DNA of 64,000 bases from Streptomyces sp. SKN60 (GTDB taxonomy: Bacteria; Actinomycetota; Actinomycetes; Streptomycetales; Streptomycetaceae): the NCBI RefSeq assembly GCF_026236535.1, contig NZ_JAHTMW010000008.1, positions 280,617 through 344,616 on the forward strand. The letters are read 5' to 3'. The position numbers and the translations under genes were made by a program. Positions 48,650 to 56,225 of this stretch are shown here, piece by piece (within the stretch, counting starts at the first letter, position 1; each line of letters opens with the position of its first letter). The notes beneath the pieces were generated by a model. It made no database searches. It worked only from the letters and a program-made list of their open reading frames with translations, and had not been told where the DNA came from.

Positions 48650-48736
48650 CGCCCGGCCCCCCTTCTCGTCCCGGTGGTGCGTGCAGTCCCGGACATCCGA
48701 CCACAGGCTGCTTGAGAACCGCTTGAGGAGGCCCTA

Positions 48737-48930
48737 GGGGGTGTCTCGCCGATCATGCCGGGCTCTCGGCGTCTGGCACGCGCGCTCGCCGCGTTGTCGT
48801 CGGTCGGCAACGGCCCCCTCGGCCTGGCGGCCGGGGAGGTACCCCCACCGCGTTGACTCCCTCCTCCGCCTTGCGATCACACGCACCAGACGCCGCTCGC
48901 TGATCCGGCCTGATCGGCGAGACACCCCCT
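48737..48930. mobile_element. MITE-like element with 20-bp perfect terminal inverted repeats
   Basis: AGGGGGTGTCTCGCCGATCA at 48737-48756 is an exact inverted match of 48911-48930; with one mismatch the similarity runs a few bases further inward (GCCGG). The 194-base unit has no real gene but resembles the end of an IS element. A target-site duplication is not obvious from the flanks (CCT / CGG). It lies in the 382-base gap between divergent genes and so near their promoters. Confidence 0.75.
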
Positions 48931-49031
48931 CGGTCCCGGGCAGGGCCCGCGCGCCCGAGAGTTCCTCGAGGATCCACCGAGCCGCCGCGGGGACCGTGGC
49001 CTTCCCGAAGTCTCGGAAGGGAGGGCCCGAC

Positions 49032-49274
49032 GTGCCCGCAACCGGAAACAGCGACGGCGTCGCCACCCGTGTGCTCCTCGGGCGGCTCGCGCGGTCGGTG
49101 TGGACCTCGCTCGTCGCCTACGGCTCCATGTGGGTGCCCGTGGACGAGAACCCGCTCTGGCAGCGCTACCAGCAGGCCATGGCGGCCGACCCGCGGACCG
49201 GAGGTCCGCAGGCCGGGGCCCCGCGGCCCGACGGCGGAACCGATTCTGACCGGAAGACCTCGAGCGCGAATTGA
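49032..49274 (+). CDS. Small protein of unknown function
   Basis: An 80-residue frame from a GTG (VPATGNSDGV...) with a GGAAGGGAGGG site about nine bases upstream; longer frames would run back into the MITE-like element. The segment ATRVLLGRLARSVWTSLVAYGSMWVPVDENPLWQRYQQAMAADPRTGG looks like one amphipathic or membrane-associated helix followed by a Trp-rich turn. The tail is hydrophilic. It precedes the acyl-CoA dehydrogenase by 50 bases in the same direction. I do not recognise the family. It could be a small partner of the dehydrogenase, which is inference from position. Confidence 0.55.
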   Translation: MPATGNSDGVATRVLLGRLARSVWTSLVAYGSMWVPVDENPLWQRYQQAMAADPRTGGPQAGAPRPDGGTDSDRKTSSAN

Positions 49275-49324
49275 GCGGTGCCCGCCGACACCCGGCGGAC
49301 GGGGCGGAGGAACGGAGGGATGGC

Positions 49325-51040
49325 ATGACGACGGTGGTGGACCCGGTCGACTCCTCGGAGGTCGCCGTCCAGGAACGCATCGCCCGGCTCGAACACGAGT
49401 TCGGCGACCTCGACGACCCCGGAAACCCGCTGGGCGCCCAGCAGTTCCTGGCCGCCGACGAGGAGCGGCGGCTGCTGCCGGCCGCCGAGCGGCTGCTCGA
49501 CGCCTTCGGCCTGAACGCCGAGTTCGTGCCCGTCGCCCTCGGCGGCCGGCTCGACCGGCTCGACGTGCTGGCCCGGGTGCTGCGCGTGGTGTTCCGCCGC
49601 GACGCCGCCCTGGGCCTGGGCTACGGCCTCACCTCGTACCTCGCCGCGGTCGGCGTGTGGACGGCCGGCACGCCCGGCCAGCGGCAGGAGACCGCCGCCC
49701 TGCTGCTCGCCCACGGCAGGATGGCCTGCGCCTACCCCGAGCCGCCGCAGGGCAACGACTTCCTGCGCAACCGGCTCACCGCCGTGCCGGACGGCGCCGG
49801 CTACCGCGTCGGCGGCCGCAAGGAGGCCCTCAACAACGGGGCCCGGGCCGGCGCCCTCGTGCTCTTCGCCGACACGCCCGACGGGCTGAGCGCACTCCTG
49901 ACCCCCGGACCCGCCCACCCCGACGGCGCCGGCATCCGGCTGCTGCCGCGCCGCCCGACCACCGGCGTACGCGGCTGCGCCGTCCAGGGCCTCGCCTTCG
50001 ACGGGCCCCGGCCGCCCACCGGACGGCTCCTCGGACCGGCGGGCGGCGGCACCCGACTCGCCGAGCACGTCTTCCCGCTCACCCGCAGCGCCGGTCTGTC
50101 GATGACCCTCGGCTGCGCCGACACCGCCCTGCGCACCACCACCGCCTTCGCCCGCTCCCGGCGCCGCCGCAGCCCCGCCTCGCTGCACTCCTCGCGGACC
50201 CGCACCGCGCTCGTGAACGCCTTCGCCGACCTGCTGGTGTGCGACTGCCTGTCCCTCGTCGCCACCCGGGCCACGCATGTGCTGCCGCGCGAGAGCCGGA
50301 CCCTCGGCGCCGTCGCCAAGTACCTGCTGCCGATGGTCCTCACCGAGACGATGGACGACCTGTCGATCGTGCTCGGCTCCGAGGCGTACGCCACCAGCGG
50401 CGGCTACGCGATCTTCCAGAAGACCGCCCGCGACCTGCCGATCCTCGGCCTGGGCAGCGCGGGCGCCTCGGCCAGCCGGGCCGTGCTCGTCGCCCAACTG
50501 CGCCGGCTGCCCGCGTTCGGTACGCCACAGGCGCAGGGCGACGCCGAACTCGGCGCCCTCTTCCGGCCGTTCGACGCGGCCCTGCCGCCGTGCGAGGTCT
50601 GGGAGAACGGCCGGCCCGCCGACCGGGACTCGCTGCTCGGCTCCCTGGAGGAGTCGGCCCGGCACGCCGACGGACCGCTCGCCGAGGCCGCCGGGGTGCT
50701 CGTGGCGCAACTGGCCGTGCTGCGCGAGGGCTGCGCCGAACTCGCCGCCCGGCCCGCCGCCGAGCCCCCCGGCCCCCGCGCCCTCGCCCTGGCCGACCGC
50801 TACGCGCTGCTCGTCGCGGGCGCCGCCTGCCTGGGCGTGTGGCGCCACCGCCCGCCCGGCGGCTTCCTGGCCGGCCCGGACTGGGCGGCCACCGCGCTCA
50901 CCCGCGTCGCCGGCCGGCTCGACCGCACGGCGGTCCGGATGCCGGAGGCCGCCGCCGACCAGCTGCTCGGCGAGCTGCTTCACCGCTTCGACGACGCCCG
51001 CAGCTACGACCTGTACGCGACCGCGCTCGGCCGCTCGTGA
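49325..51040 (+). CDS. Acyl-CoA dehydrogenase-family flavoprotein, long form
   Basis: A 571-residue protein (ordinary acyl-CoA dehydrogenases have about 380), start ATG with a GGAGGAACGGAGGGA site. The N-terminal two thirds follow the acyl-CoA dehydrogenase order: LGYGLTSYLAAVGVW, MACAYPEPPQGNDFL (the flavin-facing strand, normally A-L-T-E-P), YRVGGRKEALNNGARA, RRPTTGVRGCAVQGLAFD, then the helical half ending in the LGSEAYATSGGYAIFQKTARDLPILGLGSAGASASRAV region. The extra C-terminal 170 residues are helical and of unknown role. It may desaturate an ACP-bound acyl chain loaded by the FAAL-like ligase. Followed by the PPTase gene after 29 bases. Confidence 0.82.
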   Translation: MTTVVDPVDSSEVAVQERIARLEHEFGDLDDPGNPLGAQQFLAADEERRLLPAAERLLDAFGLNAEFVPVALGGRLDRLDVLARVLRVVFRRDAALGLGYGLTSYLAAVGVWTAGTPGQRQETAALLLAHGRMACAYPEPPQGNDFLRNRLTAVPDGAGYRVGGRKEALNNGARAGALVLFADTPDGLSALLTPGPAHPDGAGIRLLPRRPTTGVRGCAVQGLAFDGPRPPTGRLLGPAGGGTRLAEHVFPLTRSAGLSMTLGCADTALRTTTAFARSRRRRSPASLHSSRTRTALVNAFADLLVCDCLSLVATRATHVLPRESRTLGAVAKYLLPMVLTETMDDLSIVLGSEAYATSGGYAIFQKTARDLPILGLGSAGASASRAVLVAQLRRLPAFGTPQAQGDAELGALFRPFDAALPPCEVWENGRPADRDSLLGSLEESARHADGPLAEAAGVLVAQLAVLREGCAELAARPAAEPPGPRALALADRYALLVAGAACLGVWRHRPPGGFLAGPDWAATALTRVAGRLDRTAVRMPEAAADQLLGELLHRFDDARSYDLYATALGRS

Positions 51041-51069
51041 CCGTACGAGGCGTGACCAGGAGGTACGAC

Positions 51070-51852
51070 ATGGAACACCCGGTGCGGCATCGCGGGGGCG
51101 GGGGCTCGTGGCGGGAGGTGCGGGACGCGGTCGCCGGGGACGGCAGCTGTGTCGTGTACGCGGCCGTCGACGACTGGGTGCCGGCGGACCCCGGCGCGCC
51201 GGGGCTCGCCGCCGATCTGGGGCCGGACGACCACGCGCGGCTGGTCCGGATGCCCGCCTCGCGCAACCGGGACCGGTTCGTCGCCGCCCGGCTGCTGCTC
51301 AAGTCGGCGGCGGGCGCGGTGCTCGACGCCCTGCCGCACGAGCTGGAACTGGCGTACAAACCGGGCGGCCGCCCGTATCTGCGCGGCATCGGCCATCTGG
51401 ACGTCGGCCTCAGCCACACCGAGGGCCTGCTCGTCGTCGGCCTCACCCGGGTCGGCCGGATCGGCGTGGACACCGAGCCGGCCGACCGGCGGATGCTGGA
51501 GCTCGGCACCGAGCACCAGGCCTGCACCCCGCACGAACTGGCGGCCCTGGAGCGGGTCCCCCCGGAGCGGCGCAACCGCGAGCTGGTGCGGCTGTGGACG
51601 CTCAAGGAGGCCTACAGCAAGGCGATCGGGCAGGGACTCCGGTTCCGCTTCACCGAGTTCGGCTTCGGGCCGCCGGTCGGGTCGCCCGGCGGCCCGACCC
51701 GCATGCTGCGGCCCGACGGAACCCCCGGCGCGGGGCGCGAGTGGACCTTCCACAGCTGGCCGGTCGAGGACGGCCGCACCGCCTACACCGTCAGCGCCGC
51801 CGTCCACGACCCCGGCTTCGACGACCGGGCTCCAGTGCCAGTTGAGCGATGA
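51070..51852 (+). CDS. Sfp-type 4'-phosphopantetheinyl transferase
   Basis: A 260-residue Sfp-type enzyme starting MEHPVRHRGG with an AGGAGG site. Signatures: RNRDRFVAARLLLKSAAG, YKPGGRPYLRG, VGLSHTEGLLVVGL, the Mg-binding GVDTEP and WTLKEAYSKAIGQGLRF. It converts apo-carrier proteins to the holo form with CoA. Carrier proteins in this cluster are the ACP of the ACP-AT protein (44359) and the type II ACP (53678); it could also serve the pyridomycin-type enzymes. It follows the dehydrogenase gene closely, so both are probably in one transcript. Confidence 0.92.
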   Translation: MEHPVRHRGGGGSWREVRDAVAGDGSCVVYAAVDDWVPADPGAPGLAADLGPDDHARLVRMPASRNRDRFVAARLLLKSAAGAVLDALPHELELAYKPGGRPYLRGIGHLDVGLSHTEGLLVVGLTRVGRIGVDTEPADRRMLELGTEHQACTPHELAALERVPPERRNRELVRLWTLKEAYSKAIGQGLRFRFTEFGFGPPVGSPGGPTRMLRPDGTPGAGREWTFHSWPVEDGRTAYTVSAAVHDPGFDDRAPVPVER

Positions 51853-51974
51853 ACGAGGCACTGCGGTGACCCTCTCCTCGCGCATCTGACCGAAAAGGTG
51901 CGGCAAGAAAGCACGGCCACACACGGCCGGATGAATCACGGCCACATGCAGCGCGGCGTACGAAGGGGGATCGG

Positions 51975-52766
<792 letters not shown>

Positions 52767-52793
52767 TCCACGTAACCCGAAGGAGATCCGCGC

Positions 52794-53609
52794 ATGGACA
52801 TCAGCGTGCTCGGCCCGTTCCGGGCCACCCTGTCCGGGGTGCCGGTGCACCTCACGGCGGTCAAACCGCGCAAGGTCTTCGCCCTGCTCGCCCTCCAGGC
52901 GGGCGAGCTCGTCTCGGTGGCCTCGCTGGTGGAGGAGGTGTGGGGCGAGCATCCGCCCCGCAGCGTCCAGACCACCCTGCAGACGTACATCCTGCAGATC
53001 CGCAACGCCATCGGCGCCGCGCTCGGCGACGGCACCGAGCGCGCCGCCCTGCCCAACGGCGTCAAGAGCGTGCTCGTCACCGAACCCGGCGGCTACCGCC
53101 TCGACAGCCACGGCGGTCTGCTCGACGCCCATGAGTTCGACGCGCTGTCCTCGGCCGGCCACCGGGCCCTGCACCAGGGCGACTGGCCCGGCGCCTCCTC
53201 GTACTTCGGCCGGGCGCTCGCCCTGTGGCACGGGCGCGCGCTCGCCGACGTGCAGTGCGGGTCGCTGCTCGAAGTGGAGGCCACCCGGCTCGACGAGTCG
53301 CGGATGAGCGTCCTTCAGCGGCGGATCGAGGCAGACCTGAGGCTCGGGCGCCATCATGAGCTGGTCGGCGAGCTCTCCGGGCTCGCCGCGCGTCATCCCC
53401 TGCACGAGGCGGTGCACGAGCAGCTGATGCTCGCGCTGTACCGGGTCGGGCGCCGCAGCGACGCCCTCTCCGTCTACCGGCAGCTGCGCCGCTGCCTCAA
53501 CCAGAGCCTCGGCCTCGACCCCTCGCCCAGCGTCGAGCACCTGCACCAGGCGGTGCTCGACTCCTCGCCGCGGCTCGACCTGGACGCGCGGCTGGCGAGC
53601 GCCAACTGA
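52794..53609 (+). CDS. SARP-family transcriptional activator (second copy)
   Basis: A 271-residue SARP, start MDISVLGPFRATLSG. DNA-binding part: VKPRKVFALLALQAGELVSVASLVEEVWGEHPPRSVQTTLQTYILQIRNAI. Activation domain: ALALWHGRALADVQCGS, ATRLDESRMSVLQRRIEADLRLGRHHELVGEL, HPLHEAVHEQLMLALYRVGRRSDALSVYRQLRRCL. It is a paralogue of the SARP at 38389 with a similar layout. It stands directly upstream of the type II ACP gene, separated by a set of tandem repeats, and is the probable activator of the aromatic polyketide genes. Confidence 0.93.
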   Translation: MDISVLGPFRATLSGVPVHLTAVKPRKVFALLALQAGELVSVASLVEEVWGEHPPRSVQTTLQTYILQIRNAIGAALGDGTERAALPNGVKSVLVTEPGGYRLDSHGGLLDAHEFDALSSAGHRALHQGDWPGASSYFGRALALWHGRALADVQCGSLLEVEATRLDESRMSVLQRRIEADLRLGRHHELVGELSGLAARHPLHEAVHEQLMLALYRVGRRSDALSVYRQLRRCLNQSLGLDPSPSVEHLHQAVLDSSPRLDLDARLASAN

Positions 53610-53610
53610 C

Positions 53611-53662
53611 CCGTACCGACCGACCGTATCGACCGACCCGTCGACCGACCCGTATCGACCGA
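53611..53662 (+). repeat. Tandem 12-14-bp repeats upstream of the ACP gene
   Basis: Four adjacent units of the type CCGTATCGACCGA, 13, 13, 12 and 14 bases long, fill the SARP-ACP gap. SARPs bind tandem heptamers, so this could be an operator, but it may also be simple repeat expansion, as the gap holds little else. Confidence 0.6.
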
Positions 53663-53677
53663 TCGAGAGGAACCATC

Positions 53678-53947
53678 GTGACCGACATGAACCTGTCCGA
53701 GCTGGGGGCGCTCCTGCTCGAATGCGTCGGCGCCCCGGAGGAGGGCATGGCGCTGGAGGGCGAGGCCGCCCTCGACACCCCGTTCCTGGAGTTCGGCTAC
53801 GACTCGCTCGCCCTCCTCCAGGCCACCAGCGTGATCAACCGCACGTACGGCATCGTCCTCGACGACGACGCCGTCATGGAGGCCGAGACCCCGCGGATGC
53901 TGCTCGCGCTGATCGGCGCGGCGCCGCGCGCCGGCGCGATCCGCTGA
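53678..53947 (+). CDS. Type II PKS acyl carrier protein
   Basis: An 89-residue ACP, GTG start with GAGAGGA upstream. The motif FLEFGYDSLALLQATSVINRTYGI carries the phosphopantetheine Ser43 and is typical of ACPs in aromatic polyketide clusters, as are the N-terminal TDMNLSELGALLLECVG and LDDDAVMEAETPRMLLALI. It should carry the growing poly-beta-ketone for the KS-alpha/KS-beta pair at 56222. It lies between the SARP and cyclase genes, 43 bases before the next start. Confidence 0.93.
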   Translation: MTDMNLSELGALLLECVGAPEEGMALEGEAALDTPFLEFGYDSLALLQATSVINRTYGIVLDDDAVMEAETPRMLLALIGAAPRAGAIR

Positions 53948-53990
53948 CCCACCGACGGACCCCACCCGACCGAGCAGACGGAGGAGACCC

Positions 53991-54380
53991 ATGCCCTACG
54001 CAGCCATCACCTACCGGGTCAAGCCGGGATTCGAGGAAGAGATCACCAAGATCTTCACCGACTTCCGGAGAGTCGACACGCCCGACTTCACCGGCGCCGA
54101 CGGGGAGCAGGCCGGCCGGCTGCTCGGCACGGCCGTGTTCCTGAAGGACGACGTGGTCGTCCGGGTCATCCACTACGAGGGCGACTTCGCGGCCGTCGGC
54201 CGGCACATGGCCGCCCAGCAGGGCGTGCACAGCGCGGAGGCCGCGCTCCTGCCGTACCTCGCCGAGCCCCGTGACACCCGCTCGCCGCAGGCGTTCGCGG
54301 AGTACTTCCGGGAGGCCACCATGCACACCCTGGTCCAGCTGACGGTGGACACCCACCCCACGGAGGCCCGGGCGTCATGA
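53991..54380 (+). CDS. SchA/CurD-like polyketide cluster protein (first copy)
   Basis: A 129-residue protein starting MPYAAITYRVKPGFEEEITKIFTDFRRV. It belongs to the SchA/CurD-like group (WhiE ORFI relatives) common in spore-pigment and pentangular polyphenol clusters; YEGDFAAVGRHMAAQQGV, LPYLAEPRDT and FAEYFREATMHTLVQL are shared motifs. The fold looks like a ferredoxin-like ABM/cyclase barrel. The exact reaction is not established to my knowledge. A near paralogue lies on the other strand at 54891. It overlaps the next gene by 4 bases. Confidence 0.82.
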   Translation: MPYAAITYRVKPGFEEEITKIFTDFRRVDTPDFTGADGEQAGRLLGTAVFLKDDVVVRVIHYEGDFAAVGRHMAAQQGVHSAEAALLPYLAEPRDTRSPQAFAEYFREATMHTLVQLTVDTHPTEARAS

Positions 54381-54829
54381 CCGAGGTGCTGGCCGTCGTG
54401 GCCGTGCTCGGCAGCGGGGTCACCGCCGGAGTGCTGTTCGCCGTCGCGCTGAGCGTGCTGCCCGCGCTGTTCGCGATGGAGACCGGCACCTATGTGCACG
54501 CGCACCAGCTGCTCGGCCGCAACTGGGACCCCACGATGCCCGTCATCGTGCTGAGCAGCACCCTGGCCGACGGGGTGCTCGCCGTGGCGGCCGACGGCGC
54601 CGCGCGCCCGCTGTTCGCGGTCGGCGCGGTGCTGCTGCTCGGCGTGTCCGGGGTGTCCCATCTGTGCAACGTCCCCATCAACCGCCGGGTCAAGGCGATC
54701 ACCGACCCGGCGGTCATCCCGCCCGACTGGGAGGACCCGCGCCCGCTCTGGCGCCGCTTCCACTATCTGCGCACCGCCCTGGCCCTCGTGGCCCTGATCC
54801 TCAACGGGGCGGCGCTGGCTGCAATCTGA
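54377..54829 (+). CDS. Anthrone-oxygenase-like (DUF1772) membrane protein (first copy)
   Basis: A 150-residue protein with four hydrophobic helices. DUF1772 motifs: GSGVTAGVLFAVALSVLPAL, YVHAHQLLGRNWDPTMPVIV, HLCNVPINRRVKAI, W...DPRPLWRRFHYLRTALAL. Members are annotated as anthrone oxygenase-like proteins, and a role in oxidising the nascent aromatic polyketide is the usual suggestion. Start ATG overlaps the stop of the SchA/CurD gene. A second copy lies at 59243. A bidirectional terminator follows. Confidence 0.85.
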   Translation: MTEVLAVVAVLGSGVTAGVLFAVALSVLPALFAMETGTYVHAHQLLGRNWDPTMPVIVLSSTLADGVLAVAADGAARPLFAVGAVLLLGVSGVSHLCNVPINRRVKAITDPAVIPPDWEDPRPLWRRFHYLRTALALVALILNGAALAAI

Positions 54830-54844
54830 TTTCACGTCAGATCA

Positions 54845-54885
54845 CATCCGTCGGGCCGCACTCCCGGAGTGCGGCCCGGCGGATG
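54845..54885. terminator. Bidirectional hairpin terminator
   Basis: A near-perfect 20-bp stem centred at 54865 (GGGCCGCACTCC and its complement in the middle, with one G-T wobble outside) lies exactly between the convergent DUF1772 and second SchA/CurD genes. Confidence 0.9.
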
Positions 54886-54890
54886 TTGCG

Positions 54891-55274
54891 TCAGCCCTGC
54901 GCGGCGGGCAGATCCCGTACCGAGATCTGCGCGACCGTGTTCAGCAGGCTGCGCTGGAAGGTGGCCACGAAGCCCTCGACCGTGTCCGTGTCCCGGGGCC
55001 GGCTCAGATACGGCTTCAGCTTCCGTTCCACCTCGCGCACGCCCGGCTGCGCGGCCATGTGCCGGGCCACGGCCTCCAGATCGCCGGTGTACTCGATGAC
55101 CCGGACCAGGGTGTCGTCGCGCAGGAACACCGCGGTGGCCAGGATCGTGCCGGCCTGCTCGCCCGCGGCGTCCTCGACCCGGCTGCTGCGCACCCGCTTG
55201 AAGTCGCCGAAGATCTCGGCGAGTTCCTTCTCGTACCCCGGCTTGATGTCGTACGTGATCGCTGCGAACGGCAT
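54891..55274 (-). CDS. SchA/CurD-like polyketide cluster protein (second copy, opposite strand)
   Basis: A 127-residue paralogue of the protein at 53991, starting MPFAAITYDIKPGYEKELAEIFGDFKRV. Shared blocks include TAVFLRDDTLVRVIEYTGDLEAVARHMAAQPGV and KPYLSRPRDTDTVEGF. It is the only gene of the aromatic polyketide block on the minus strand and has its own divergent promoter shared with the TcmI cyclase gene. As with the first copy, the role in polyketide shaping is inferred from family context. Confidence 0.82.
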   Translation of the reverse strand: MPFAAITYDIKPGYEKELAEIFGDFKRVRSSRVEDAAGEQAGTILATAVFLRDDTLVRVIEYTGDLEAVARHMAAQPGVREVERKLKPYLSRPRDTDTVEGFVATFQRSLLNTVAQISVRDLPAAQG

Positions 55275-55341
55275 GCCCGTGCCCTCTCCCTCAACCGCTG
55301 TCGTGGACGTTGCCGCCAGGCAAGCCCGACCGGCTCGGGCC

Positions 55342-55400
55342 CCGCTCGAAATCCCCCGTAACAGCGGCGGACCCCGCACCCTGGAGAGGATTTCGAGCGG
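55342..55400. promoter_or_regulatory. Inverted repeat with SARP-like TCGAGCG halves at the divergent promoter
   Basis: GGATTTCGAGCGG at 55388-55400 is matched exactly on the other strand at 55342-55354, with 33 bases between. Each half contains TCGAGCG, the heptamer form recognised by SARPs, and each points to its gene (68 bases to the minus-strand start, 56 bases to the plus-strand start). A second direct copy at 11-base spacing was not seen. Confidence 0.55.
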
Positions 55401-55455
55401 CCCTCCAGACCCCGGTGCGACGTTCTCCCGTGACCACCGACCACCGGGAGGACCC

Positions 55456-55791
55456 GTGCACCGCACTCTGATCGTCGCCAAGCTGCGGCCGGACAGGACG
55501 GACGACATCGCGAGGATCTTCGAGGAGTCCGACGCCACCGACCTGCCGCACATGATCGGCGTGAGCCGCCGCACCCTGTTCCGGTTCCACGGCCTGTACT
55601 TCCACCTGGTGGAGGCCGACGGAGACATCGGCGCCAACCTCTACCGCGCCCGCAGCCACCCGCTCTACGACGACATCAACACCAAGCTCGCCGCGTGCGT
55701 GGAGCCGTACGACCCGGACTGGAAGGAACCGAAGGACGCGATGGCCACGCCCTTCTACATCTGGACCAAGGACGGAGGGCGGATCCAGTGA
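55456..55791 (+). CDS. TcmI-family polyketide cyclase
   Basis: A 111-residue protein, GTG start with GGGAGGAC upstream: RTLIVAKLRPDRTDDIARIFEESDATDLPHMIGVSRRTLFRFHGLYFHLVEA and HPLYDDINTKLAACVEPYDPDWKEPKDAMATPFYIW. These are standard TcmI cyclase blocks. TcmI-type cyclases close the last ring of tetracenomycin-like and pentangular polyketides. It begins the plus-strand operon of cupin, KS-alpha, KS-beta and aromatase, each coupled by short overlaps. Confidence 0.92.
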   Translation: MHRTLIVAKLRPDRTDDIARIFEESDATDLPHMIGVSRRTLFRFHGLYFHLVEADGDIGANLYRARSHPLYDDINTKLAACVEPYDPDWKEPKDAMATPFYIWTKDGGRIQ

Positions 55792-56225
55792 CCACCGCCA
55801 TCACCCGCACCGTGAAGGTGGCCGCCGCCGAGGTCGCGGCCAACACCAAGCGCGGCGGAGACATCCGCGTCACCCTCAGCCCCAAGACGGTCGGCTGCAC
55901 CTCCGGCTTCGGCGGCGTGCTCGACCTGGCGCCCGGCGACTGGATCACCGAGCACTACCACCCGTACTCCGAGGAGTTCCTGCACGTCGTCGAGGGCACC
56001 CTGGAGATGACCCTGGACGGCAAGGACGTCGTCGCGCTCGGCCCCGGCGACTCGCTGTGCGTGCCGATCGGCGTCCGCCACCGGCTCCTCAACACCGGTG
56101 ACACCACCGCCCGCTGCGCCTTCCACCTGTCGCCGCTCGCGCCGCGCCCCGAGCTCGGCCACGTCGACACCGAGCAGGCGCAGCGCCCCGAGCAGGCCAA
56201 CCCGGACGTCGGCGGTGCCCGGTGA
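55788..56225 (+). CDS. Cupin-domain protein (polyketide cyclase/oxygenase helper)
   Basis: A 145-residue small cupin, GTG start overlapping the TcmI stop. The cupin core is visible: GDWITEHYHPYSEEFLHVVEGTLEMTLDGKDVVALGPGDSLCVPIGVRHRLLNTG, with metal ligands His-x-His, Glu and the later His. Equivalent proteins (WhiE ORFII type) stand next to the ketosynthase genes of spore-pigment and pentangular polyphenol clusters and are thought to aid cyclisation or oxygenation. Overlaps the KS-alpha start by 4 bases. Confidence 0.88.
   Translation: MTTAITRTVKVAAAEVAANTKRGGDIRVTLSPKTVGCTSGFGGVLDLAPGDWITEHYHPYSEEFLHVVEGTLEMTLDGKDVVALGPGDSLCVPIGVRHRLLNTGDTTARCAFHLSPLAPRPELGHVDTEQAQRPEQANPDVGGAR

Noticed and set aside
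48734..49066. Protein-coding frame across the MITE-like element on the minus strand
   Set aside because: It consists mostly of the inverted repeats and the antisense of the small gene; no transposase motif is present.
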